Below, piece after piece: positions 1 to 6,789 of a stretch of 12,104 bases of DNA. Numbering within the stretch: position 1 is the first letter of the stretch; every line of letters starts with the position of its first letter. Position numbers and translations under genes: made by a program. Source of the stretch: Lentimicrobiaceae bacterium (GTDB taxonomy: Bacteria; Bacteroidota; Bacteroidia; Bacteroidales; WCHB1-69); contig WQSU01000041.1 of the NCBI GenBank assembly GCA_009787675.1, forward strand, positions 1 through 12,104. Reading direction: 5' to 3'. Below the pieces are notes generated by a model. The model did not search any database. It had not been told where the DNA came from and worked only from the letters and a program-made list of their open reading frames with translations.

Positions 1-1
1 G

Positions 2-1036
2 TTTGGTGTGCCGGTGGAAACCATCGGCAACCGCTACACGATAGACCCCTCGCTTCCAAAGCCCGTTACGCCGGTAATTGACTTCAAAACCATTCAAATG
101 CTGCTGCCGGCGGCGTTTTCCATTGCCATGCTGGGCGCCATCGAGAGCCTGCTTTCGGCAACCGTTGCCGACGGTGTGATTGGCGAAAAGCACAATTCTA
201 ACACCGAACTCATGGCGCAGGGTGTTGCCAACCTGATCACACCTCTGTTTGGGGGTATCCCTGCTACCGGCGCCATTGCCCGCACTATGACAAACATCAA
301 CAACGGCGGAAGATCACCTGTGTCAGGAATGGTTCACGCGGTAGTGTTATTGGTGATCTTGCTGTTTTTGGGAAACTTGACCCAATATATCCCAATGGCA
401 ACCTTGGCGGCAATCCTTATTGTGGTATCCTATAACATGAGTGAGTGGCGCACCTTTAAATCGCTATTGAAAAATCCGTTTTACGATGTGCTGGTGTTAT
501 TATTAACATTCTTTTTAACTGTAATTTTTGACTTAACCGTTGCCATAGAATTTGGTTTGATTTTAGCAACATTCCTATTCATGAAACGCGTTGCTGAAAC
601 TTCATCCATATCTGTCATTCGTGATGAATACGACATGAATACCGAAACTGAAATCAAATCTCAAAACGAAAAAATAACCCTGCCCAAAGGCGTAGAAATG
701 TACGAAATAGAAGGTCCATTCTTCTTTGGTATTGCCAACAAATTAGAAGAAGAAATGGACAGCACGCACGAAAAACCCAAAATCCGCATTATCCGTATGC
801 GTAAAGTCCCATTCATCGACTCTACTGGCTTATACAACCTGCGTAGCTTGTACCGCCTTTCCAAAAACTCAAAAATATTTATTATACTGTCAGGCATAAA
901 CGAACGGGTAAACGAAGTATTGGTAAACTCAGGCTTTGCCGACCAGATTGGAAGAGAAAACATTTGTCCTCATATTGATTTGGCGTTGAAGCGTGCGGAA
1001 GAAGTGCTGGAGGAGTTGGCAGAAAAACATCATTAA
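2..1036 (+). CDS. SulP family anion transporter with C-terminal STAS domain (5' end outside window)
   Basis: This is the C-terminal 344 residues of an inner-membrane SulP (SLC26-like) transporter. The family carries sulfate, bicarbonate or other anions with H+ or Na+; the substrate cannot be read from the sequence. The frame is open to the left edge and the first visible residues (FGVPVETIG) are mid-protein, so the GTG at 8 is not a real start; full-length family members are about 500-600 aa. The family core is recognisable in MLGAIESLLSATVADG and in the GGIPATGAIARTMTNI stretch. Hydrophobic segments follow near visible residues 110-145 and 160-195. A cytoplasmic STAS domain fills about 222-335. 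Its IDSTG motif (about 272-276) holds the serine that anti-sigma-factor antagonists phosphorylate. The stop TAA is the first three bases of a 7-bp tandem repeat, and the ABC-F gene begins 15 bp later. Family assignment is firm. Confidence 0.93.
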   Translation, partial: FGVPVETIGNRYTIDPSLPKPVTPVIDFKTIQMLLPAAFSIAMLGAIESLLSATVADGVIGEKHNSNTELMAQGVANLITPLFGGIPATGAIARTMTNINNGGRSPVSGMVHAVVLLVILLFLGNLTQYIPMATLAAILIVVSYNMSEWRTFKSLLKNPFYDVLVLLLTFFLTVIFDLTVAIEFGLILATFLFMKRVAETSSISVIRDEYDMNTETEIKSQNEKITLPKGVEMYEIEGPFFFGIANKLEEEMDSTHEKPKIRIIRMRKVPFIDSTGLYNLRSLYRLSKNSKIFIILSGINERVNEVLVNSGFADQIGRENICPHIDLALKRAEEVLEELAEKHH

Positions 1037-1047
1037 CCACTAACCAC
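1034..1047 (+). repeat. 7-bp tandem repeat, two copies of TAACCAC, containing the SulP stop
   Basis: Two perfect heptamers, TAACCAC at 1034-1040 and 1041-1047, fill nearly the whole gap between the SulP gene and the ABC-F gene. The first three bases are the SulP stop codon, and the second copy places a TAA in another frame. The reverse complement (GTGGTTA) creates TAG at the unit boundary. Two copies alone could be chance; it is listed because four other period-7 arrays occur in the window. Confidence 0.55.
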
Positions 1048-1051
1048 TATT

Positions 1052-2947
1052 TTGAATTACCTTACCGTAGAAAAACTGACAAAATCCTTTGGCGAAAAGT
1101 TGCTTTTCGAGGATATTACCTTTGGCATTGAGAAAGGACAGAAAACAGCGCTGATTGCTCGAAATGGCGCCGGAAAATCCTCCTTGCTGAATATCATTAC
1201 AGGATTGGATTTTCCTGATTCAGGAAAAGTTACAGTGAGAAATAACATCACCGTTTCTTATCTGCCACAACTGGAAACAGTGGCAGACAACTATTCGGTG
1301 ATGGATGTGATTTTCGATTCCAATTCGCCTGCCATTAAGGTGGTGAAAGAATATGAAACGGCTCTGTCGTTAGTGAAAAGGAATGAGAATCAAGAGAATT
1401 TGGTACGCTTTGAACACGCACTTTCCGAAATGGAACGCCTGCATGCCTGGGACTTGGAAAGCAGAGTGAAAGAGATTCTTTCCCGTTTTGGCATCGACGA
1501 TATTTTTAAGAATGTTAGTGAGTTATCGGGGGGACAGCGAAAGAAAACCGCCCTCGCCAAAACCCTCATCTCCGACACCGATTTGCTGATTTTGGATGAA
1601 CCCACCAACCACTTGGATATTGATATGATTGAATGGTTGGAAGAATATCTATCTACTTCAAACACAACATTATTGATGGTTACACACGACCGCTATTTTT
1701 TAGACCAGGTGTGTAATAATATTATTGAATTGGATAATCAAAAACTGTATCAATATAAAGGCAAGTATGATTATTATTTAGAGAAAAAAGCGGAACGCAT
1801 GGCTAACGAAAGTGCAGAATTGGAGAAAATAAAGCAGTTGTACTACAAAGAGTTGGAGTGGGTGCACACCTCTCCTTCTGCGCGCACCACCAAAGCCAAA
1901 GCGCGTATCAACGCATTTGAGGATTTGAAAGAAAACGCCACGCGCAGAGTGGAGAAACAAGCCGACGGCTTCCATGTACGTACGGAACGACTTGGAAATA
2001 AAATATTGGAAATTAACAATATAGATTTTTCCTATCCTGACAAACTGATATTGGATGATTTTTCCTACACTTTTAAAAAAGGTGAAAAGTGCGGCATCGT
2101 GGGCAAGAACGGTACAGGGAAAACAACATTGTTGAAATTGTTGGTGAATGAAATCTTGCCCGACGCAGGAAGAATTGTGCCCGGACAAACCATTCAGTTT
2201 GGCTACTTTGCGCAAGATGGACTCCCCGTGAAAGGCAACAAACGTGTGATTGACATTGTAAAAGAACACGCCGAAGTGATTCGTTTGGAAAATGGCAACT
2301 ATGTGGGCGCTTCGCAATTCCTGAACTATTTTGGATTCAAATATGAACAGCAATATACCTATTACGAAGATTTGAGCGGCGGCGAAAAACGAAAACTGAG
2401 CCTCCTCATTACACTCTTAAAAAATCCTAATTTTCTCATCCTTGATGAACCTACCAACGATTTTGATATAGACACACTCAACCTGCTGGAAGATTTTCTA
2501 ACGCATTATCAGGGATGTATTTTGGTAGTGTCGCACGACCGCTGGTTTATGAACAAATTGGTGGATCATCTTTTTGTGTTTGAAGGAAATGGAAAAGTGA
2601 AGGACTTCTATGGAAACTATACGGAATATAGGGTGGAGAAGCAGAAAGCGGAACGCCGAAAGCACGAAACCACGAAAGCGCGAAAGGACGAAGCATCTCT
2701 CACCTCTCCTTCCTCACCTCTCACCTCTCATTCCTCACCTCTCACCTGGAAAGAACGTAAAGAGTTGGAACTGTTAGAGGTAGAGATTCCAAAGTTGGAA
2801 AGGGAGAAAGAAACATTATTGCAGAAAATGAATAGTGGAGTGGGTGCGGCGCAGGAACTCAATGAGTGGAGCGTTGCCTACCAGCAGTTTTCGGAGGAGA
2901 TTGATGAGAAGACCATGCGGTGGTTGGAGTTGAGTGAAAGAAGCTAA
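1052..2947 (+). CDS. ABC-F family ATPase (Uup/EttA-like translation factor)
   Basis: A soluble 631-aa tandem ABC ATPase with no membrane segments. ABC-F proteins bind the ribosomal E site and help stalled ribosomes or confer antibiotic tolerance. ABC1 has Walker A ARNGAGKS (36-43, with Ala for the usual first Gly), LSGGQ (158-162), LLILDEP Walker B (178-184) and switch His212. The charged interdomain linker spans about 240-310. ABC2 has Walker A GKNGTGKT (351-358), LSGGE (441-445), LDEP (464-467) and His495. A Glu/Lys-rich coiled-coil C-terminal domain (about 566-628) resembles Uup. Between ABC2 and this domain, residues 535-565 are encoded by 8-bp and 7-bp tandem arrays. The start is TTG at 1052; no ATG lies between the previous stop and the conserved NYLTVEKL N-terminus, though ATT at 1049 is possible. 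The gene follows the SulP gene by 15 bp, with no clear promoter between them. Subfamily is not certain. Confidence 0.93.
   Translation: MNYLTVEKLTKSFGEKLLFEDITFGIEKGQKTALIARNGAGKSSLLNIITGLDFPDSGKVTVRNNITVSYLPQLETVADNYSVMDVIFDSNSPAIKVVKEYETALSLVKRNENQENLVRFEHALSEMERLHAWDLESRVKEILSRFGIDDIFKNVSELSGGQRKKTALAKTLISDTDLLILDEPTNHLDIDMIEWLEEYLSTSNTTLLMVTHDRYFLDQVCNNIIELDNQKLYQYKGKYDYYLEKKAERMANESAELEKIKQLYYKELEWVHTSPSARTTKAKARINAFEDLKENATRRVEKQADGFHVRTERLGNKILEINNIDFSYPDKLILDDFSYTFKKGEKCGIVGKNGTGKTTLLKLLVNEILPDAGRIVPGQTIQFGYFAQDGLPVKGNKRVIDIVKEHAEVIRLENGNYVGASQFLNYFGFKYEQQYTYYEDLSGGEKRKLSLLITLLKNPNFLILDEPTNDFDIDTLNLLEDFLTHYQGCILVVSHDRWFMNKLVDHLFVFEGNGKVKDFYGNYTEYRVEKQKAERRKHETTKARKDEASLTSPSSPLTSHSSPLTWKERKELELLEVEIPKLEREKETLLQKMNSGVGAAQELNEWSVAYQQFSEEIDEKTMRWLELSERS
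2654..2693 (+). repeat. 8-bp tandem repeat (about 5 units, NNNCGAAA) inside the ABC-F gene
   Basis: Five consecutive octamers ending in CGAAA (the last ends CGAAG) begin at 2654, 2662, 2670, 2678 and 2686. They encode the basic, Lys/Arg-rich stretch at residues 535-548 of the ABC-F protein, just after the second ATPase domain. The array ends six bases before a second array with a 7-bp period. It is open on the coding strand. Confidence 0.7.
2699..2747 (+). repeat. 7-bp tandem repeat (7 units, CTCACCT type) inside the ABC-F gene
   Basis: Seven heptamers lie in perfect register from 2699. Five are exactly CTCACCT; the second (CTCCTTC) and fifth (CTCATTC) are variants. This gives a 21-bp higher-order unit: 2699-2719 and 2720-2740 differ at one base (2709 C, 2730 A), then a partial third copy follows. 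Translated, it is a seven-residue repeat, LTSPSSP then LTSHSSP then LT (residues 550-565), low-complexity and unlike the surrounding charged helices. No frame of the sense strand contains a stop; the antisense unit AGGTGAG contains TGA. Confidence 0.88.
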
Positions 2948-2967
2948 TTTTTATTTTACTTTTCTGT

Positions 2968-2975
2968 TATTTTTG
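2968..2975 (+). promoter_or_regulatory. Bacteroidota-type -7 promoter box for valS
   Basis: TATTTTTG matches the TAnnTTTG -7 consensus of the Bacteroidota primary sigma factor exactly and is followed by a C-rich start region. It lies 28 bp before the valS ATG, in the 56-bp gap after the ABC-F stop. No TTG -33 element is seen at the expected distance, so only the -7 half is supported. Confidence 0.6.
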
Positions 2976-3003
2976 CCCCCCTATTTAAAAAAACAGTTAA
3001 CCG

Positions 3004-5661
3004 ATGGAAATTTCTACAAAGTACGACCCCAAAGAGATTGAAAACAAGTGGTATAAATTTTGGGAAGAGCATCAATTCTTTGCCTCTACGCCAGATGAAC
3101 GCGAACCTTACACTATAGTGATCCCGCCGCCTAACGTTACGGGGGTGTTGCACATGGGACACATGCTGAACAATACAATACAGGATGTGTTGGTGCGCAG
3201 GGCGCGCATGCAGGGCAAAAACGCCTGCTGGGTGCCGGGTACTGATCATGCAAGCATTGCCACTGAGGCAAAGGTAGTTGCTAAACTCGCGGCTGAGGGC
3301 ATCAACAAGTCAGACCTTACACGTGAGGAATTTCTCAAACATGCTTGGGAATGGACGCACAAACACGGCGGCATTATCCTTGAACAACTCAAAAAACTTG
3401 GCGCTTCCTGCGATTGGAACAGAACCTGTTTCACGATGGACGAAAAACGTTCTCAAAGCGTTATCAAAGTTTTTTGTGATTTGTATGAAAAAGGGTTAAT
3501 TTATCGCGGTGTGCGAATGGTAAACTGGGATCCCAAAGCATTAACCGCACTTTCTGACGAAGAGGTTAATCACAAGGAACAACAAGGCAAATTGTATTAT
3601 TTGAAATATAAAATTGTGGGAGAAAACGGTTTTGCCATCGTTGCTACCACCCGTCCCGAAACCATTTTTGGTGATACGGCAATGTGCATTAATCCCAACA
3701 ATCCTAAAACGGCGCATTTGAAAGGAAAACGGGTGCTTGTTCCGATCATCAACCGCGAAATTCCTGTGATTGAAGACGAATATGTAGATATGGAATTTGG
3801 TACGGGATGCCTCAAAGTTACACCTGCGCATGACATCAACGACTATATGCTGGGCGAAAAATATCATCTTCTATCCATCGATATTTTCAACGATAACGGC
3901 ACGTTGAACGACAACGGCGCCATGTACGCCGGAATGGACAGGTTTGATTGCCGTAAAAAAATTGAAAAAGATTTGGAGGCAGCAGAGCTTTTGGAAAAAA
4001 TTGAACCCTACACCAACAAAGTGGGCTTTTCGGAACGTACTGATGTGCCTATTGAGCCGAAACTTTCAATGCAGTGGTTCTTGAAAATGGAAGATTTGGC
4101 AAAACCTGCCATTGATGCCGTTGAGAATGATACCATTAAATTCTACCCTGAAAAACTTAAAAACACCTACCGTCATTGGATGGAAAACATTAAAGACTGG
4201 TGCATTAGCCGCCAACTTTGGTGGGGACATCAAATACCGGCGTGGTATTTGCCGCAGGGCGGTTTTGTAGTTGCACAAACCAAAGAAGAAGCCTACAAAA
4301 AAGCATTGTCAATGGTCAATTATTCATTGTCAATTGAAGATTTGCGGCAGGACGAGGATTGCCTCGACACGTGGTTCTCGTCGTGGCTGTGGCCCATATC
4401 GGTATTCGACGGCATAAATAATCCTGACAATAAAGATATTAAATACTATTACCCTACCAATGATTTGGTAACTGCACCCGAAATTATTTTCTTTTGGGTG
4501 GCGCGCATGATTATGTCGGGTTACGAGTATCGCGGAAAAGAATGTTTTAAGAATGTGTATTTTACGGGTATTGTACGCGATAAAATCGGACGGAAAATGA
4601 GTAAATCGCTCGGCAATTCCCCTGATCCAATAGAGTTGATGAACAAATACGGCGCAGACGGCGTGCGAATGGGCATGTTGCTTTCTTCGCCTGCTGGAAA
4701 TGACCTCCCTTTCGACGAAGCCCTTTGCGAACAGGGTCGGAATTTTAACAATAAGATTTGGAATGCGTTACGACTTGTAAAAGGTTGGGAAATAGACAAA
4801 TCTGATAAAATGTCAGAATCAGATTTTCTTGCTATAAAATGCTTTGGCACTCTATTACAAAAAACCAAAATTGAAGTTGAAGATTTGTTGTCAAAATACA
4901 GATTATCAGATGCATTGATGTTAATTTACAAATTATTTTGGGACGATTTTTGTGCGTGGTATTTGGAAATAATAAAACCTGAATTTGGTAAACCTGTATT
5001 TGTGTCAACTTACAAGATGACACTTCTTGCATTTATGGAATTATTAAAATTATTACACCCATTTATGCCCTTTATTACCGAAGAACTTTATAAAGAACTA
5101 TCAGAATTATTAAAGTCATTACACGAGTGTGTACCAACTATTCCTGAAGAATCTTATCAATGCCAAAGCATAATGTTCTCAAAAACTAAATTTAAAACTG
5201 TTGAAAACCAAGATATTATTATTTCTGATTTTGAAAAAATTAAGGAAGTAATCACAAACATTCGAAATGTTCGCGCTTCAAAAAATATTTCGCCAAAAGA
5301 AAGCATTATTCTTTATGTAAAAGGTGAATATAATAAATATTATGATGAGGTAATAAAGAAATTGGGCAATGTTTCGGAGATAAAAATTACGGACGAAAAA
5401 CCTTCAAATACAATCTCTTATTTAGTTGGCACAACCGAATTTTCTGTGCCTGTATCCATCAATGTTGAAGAAGAAATTGCCAAATTGGAAGCCGAGCTGA
5501 ATTATCAGGAAGGTTTTTTGAAATCGGTGCTAAACAAACTGTCGAACGAAAAATTTGTGGCAGGTGCACCGGAGCAAGTAGTTGCCGCTGAGCGCAAAAA
5601 ACAAGCCGACGCGGAAACCAAGATTGCAATGCTGAAGGGGCAGATTACGGAGTTGAGATAA
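3004..5661 (+). CDS. valS: Valine--tRNA ligase
   Basis: Cytoplasmic class I aminoacyl-tRNA synthetase (EC 6.1.1.9) that charges tRNA-Val and hydrolyses mischarged threonine. Its 885 aa is normal for bacteria. In order: PPPNVTGVLHMGHML with the HIGH-type HMGH (50-53); GTDHASIATE; the editing domain with TTRPET (215-220); WGHQIPAW; DTWFSSWLWP; FWVARMIMSG; the KMSKS loop (531-535); an anticodon-binding domain from about 600; and a C-terminal Val-tRNA coiled-coil arm (about 820-885). Start ATG 3004 gives the usual MEISTKYDPKEIE N-terminus and sits 28 bp after a TAnnTTTG box, so valS is probably transcribed on its own. Residues 434-445 come from a 7-bp tandem array between the editing and second catalytic segments. 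Base composition falls to roughly 20-30% GC in sampled segments of the anticodon-binding part. Confidence 0.98.
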   Translation: MEISTKYDPKEIENKWYKFWEEHQFFASTPDEREPYTIVIPPPNVTGVLHMGHMLNNTIQDVLVRRARMQGKNACWVPGTDHASIATEAKVVAKLAAEGINKSDLTREEFLKHAWEWTHKHGGIILEQLKKLGASCDWNRTCFTMDEKRSQSVIKVFCDLYEKGLIYRGVRMVNWDPKALTALSDEEVNHKEQQGKLYYLKYKIVGENGFAIVATTRPETIFGDTAMCINPNNPKTAHLKGKRVLVPIINREIPVIEDEYVDMEFGTGCLKVTPAHDINDYMLGEKYHLLSIDIFNDNGTLNDNGAMYAGMDRFDCRKKIEKDLEAAELLEKIEPYTNKVGFSERTDVPIEPKLSMQWFLKMEDLAKPAIDAVENDTIKFYPEKLKNTYRHWMENIKDWCISRQLWWGHQIPAWYLPQGGFVVAQTKEEAYKKALSMVNYSLSIEDLRQDEDCLDTWFSSWLWPISVFDGINNPDNKDIKYYYPTNDLVTAPEIIFFWVARMIMSGYEYRGKECFKNVYFTGIVRDKIGRKMSKSLGNSPDPIELMNKYGADGVRMGMLLSSPAGNDLPFDEALCEQGRNFNNKIWNALRLVKGWEIDKSDKMSESDFLAIKCFGTLLQKTKIEVEDLLSKYRLSDALMLIYKLFWDDFCAWYLEIIKPEFGKPVFVSTYKMTLLAFMELLKLLHPFMPFITEELYKELSELLKSLHECVPTIPEESYQCQSIMFSKTKFKTVENQDIIISDFEKIKEVITNIRNVRASKNISPKESIILYVKGEYNKYYDEVIKKLGNVSEIKITDEKPSNTISYLVGTTEFSVPVSINVEEEIAKLEAELNYQEGFLKSVLNKLSNEKFVAGAPEQVVAAERKKQADAETKIAMLKGQITELR
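4302..4336 (+). repeat. 7-bp degenerate tandem repeat (5 units, TCAATTG type) inside valS
   Basis: Five heptamers in register from 4302 share the consensus TCAATTG (for example TCAATGG, TCAATTA, TTCATTG, TCAATTG). They encode residues 434-445 of ValRS, ALSMVNYSLSIE, just before the conserved DLRQDEDCLDTWFSSW. The unit has no stop in any frame on the coding strand, but its reverse complement CAATTGA yields TGA. The array is imperfect but resembles intergenic AATTA/CAATT repeats rather than conserved ValRS sequence. Confidence 0.6.
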
Positions 5662-5967
5662 TGGACATTTGTGTGGAAAAAATCAAAGAAACTACTGAAA
5701 TGTATTGACAAAAATCTAAATAACTTGCTGAAACTGAAAGCGGTATTTCGGGCAACCCCTCGCCACAATGTATCACGTTTTTTTTAATTTCACCCTGCCC
5801 TATCTGCTACTTCTATGTTTTGAGGATGCCATTTATTGATTTCTATATATGAGTTTTTAAACCATAATAAAAAAACTCTATTTTTGTGCCTGATTTTTTA
5901 AATTATTATTTTTTAAAGTCTTAAATCTTTAAATTTTAATTTTTTAACTCTTAAAATATAATATTCT
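5662..5967 (+). other. AT-rich intergenic region between valS and the RND remnant
   Basis: This stretch has no supported gene; the only ATG just after the valS stop (5661) opens a 15-codon frame. An eight-T run at 5778-5785 is not preceded by a convincing stem. The right half is very AT-rich: TTAA occurs at 5898, 5913, 5921, 5929, 5936, 5944 and 5951, spacings of 15, 8, 8, 7, 8 and 7 bp. That is a degenerate 7/8-bp periodic leader ending 13 bp before the RND start codon. A promoter box is at 5879-5886. Confidence 0.6.
5879..5886 (+). promoter_or_regulatory. Bacteroidota-type -7 promoter box upstream of the RND remnant and murG
   Basis: TATTTTTG is an exact TAnnTTTG match and the same octamer as at valS. 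It would give a leader of roughly 75 nt before the ATG at 5968. No TTG -33 box is visible. As the RND remnant and murG are contiguous and no other box lies between them, this is the best visible promoter for murG. Confidence 0.55.
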
Positions 5968-6789
5968 ATGCTCCAAACCTTCATAAATCACCCCGTTCTC
6001 TCTACAGTAATTTCTATTGTTATTGTGATTATGGGTTTGGTGGGGCTTACTTCTTTGCCCATTCAACAATTTCAGGATATTGCGCCGCCCACCGTTGAGG
6101 TTTCTGCAAGCTATCCGGGCGCTAATGCCGATGTGGTGCTCAACTCTATTATCGCACCTTTGGAAGAGAAAATTAACGGCGTAGAGGGAAAGACCTACAT
6201 GGTTTCTTCTGCTAACAACGATGGTAGCGCCACCATTCAGGTGTTTTTTTCGTTGGCTACCGATCCCGACATGGCTGCAGTGAATGTTCTAAACCGCAGC
6301 GATAACCCCATTCACAATGAAACATTTATTCAAAACTATGCACGTATCTACATCGTAAATGTGCCACAGTATGAGATGGTTACCCTAAAAACCGTTTATG
6401 GCTCCGACCTGATTAAGCGATACAATATGTTTCCCTGCACGACAATCAATATTACGCCACAGGAGGGGTACAGCACCTGTCAAGCAATGAATGCCGCAGC
6501 AATTGCAGCGCAAGAGTTGCCTACAGGGTTTACCTATGAATATTCAGGAATGACACGCGACGAACTTAAGTCGGGTGGACAACAAATGTTTGTATTTGCC
6601 TTGAGCTTTATGTTGGTATTTTTCATTTTAGCAGCATTAATGGAAAGCGGTGCAGGGGCGGCTGAAAATATCTCCATTGGCATCTCTGCCGCTGGTGGTT
6701 TTCTCATTTCAACTATTTTAGGATTGTTGTTTGTACCTGTTTCCTTTGTGATATTTAAAGGTTTGCAAGAAAGAATTTCAAAAAAATAG
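5968..6789 (+). pseudogene. Internally deleted RND (AcrB/HAE1-type) efflux pump gene, frame still open
   Basis: 273 codons against about 1,030-1,060 for a complete RND pump. Residues 1-110 match the RND N-terminus: MLQTFINHPVLSTVISI (TM1), LPIQQFQDIAPPTVEVSASY and the SYPGA motif. The frame then jumps to the second porter region: YARIYIVN, TLKTVYGSDLIKRYNMF, LPTGFTYEYSGMTRDEL (about 123-200) and a TM8-like helix (205-225). Near residue 227 (ES then GAGAAEN) it jumps again to the last helix, ending GLLFVPVSFVIFKGLQERI. Lost are most of the first porter region, TM2-TM7 including the proton-relay TM4, and TM9-TM11, so it cannot pump. In a full RND both TM8 and TM12 run periplasm to cytoplasm, so joining them directly is topologically awkward. 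No adaptor (AcrA-like) or outer-membrane channel gene is adjacent. The start ATG gives the family N-terminus. Both large deletions kept frame, so a small membrane protein may still be made. Confidence 0.88.

Noticed and set aside
8..10. GTG as start of the SulP gene
   Set aside because: The residues before and after it are internal SulP sequence and the frame is open to the window edge; the true start is outside.
1048..1054. TATTTTG as a -7 promoter box for the ABC-F gene
   Set aside because: It is one base short of TAnnTTTG and overlaps the start codon, so it could not give a leader.
1778..2353. 191-codon open frame on the minus strand
   Set aside because: It is fully antisense to the ABC-F gene, has no recognisable domain, and its openness follows from codon composition of the sense gene.
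5661..5708. 15-codon frame overlapping the valS stop
   Set aside because: Too short, no signal or motif, no ribosome binding support.
5730..5786. Possible intrinsic terminator for valS ending in the T8 run
   Set aside because: No stem longer than about three or four base pairs can be drawn next to the T run.
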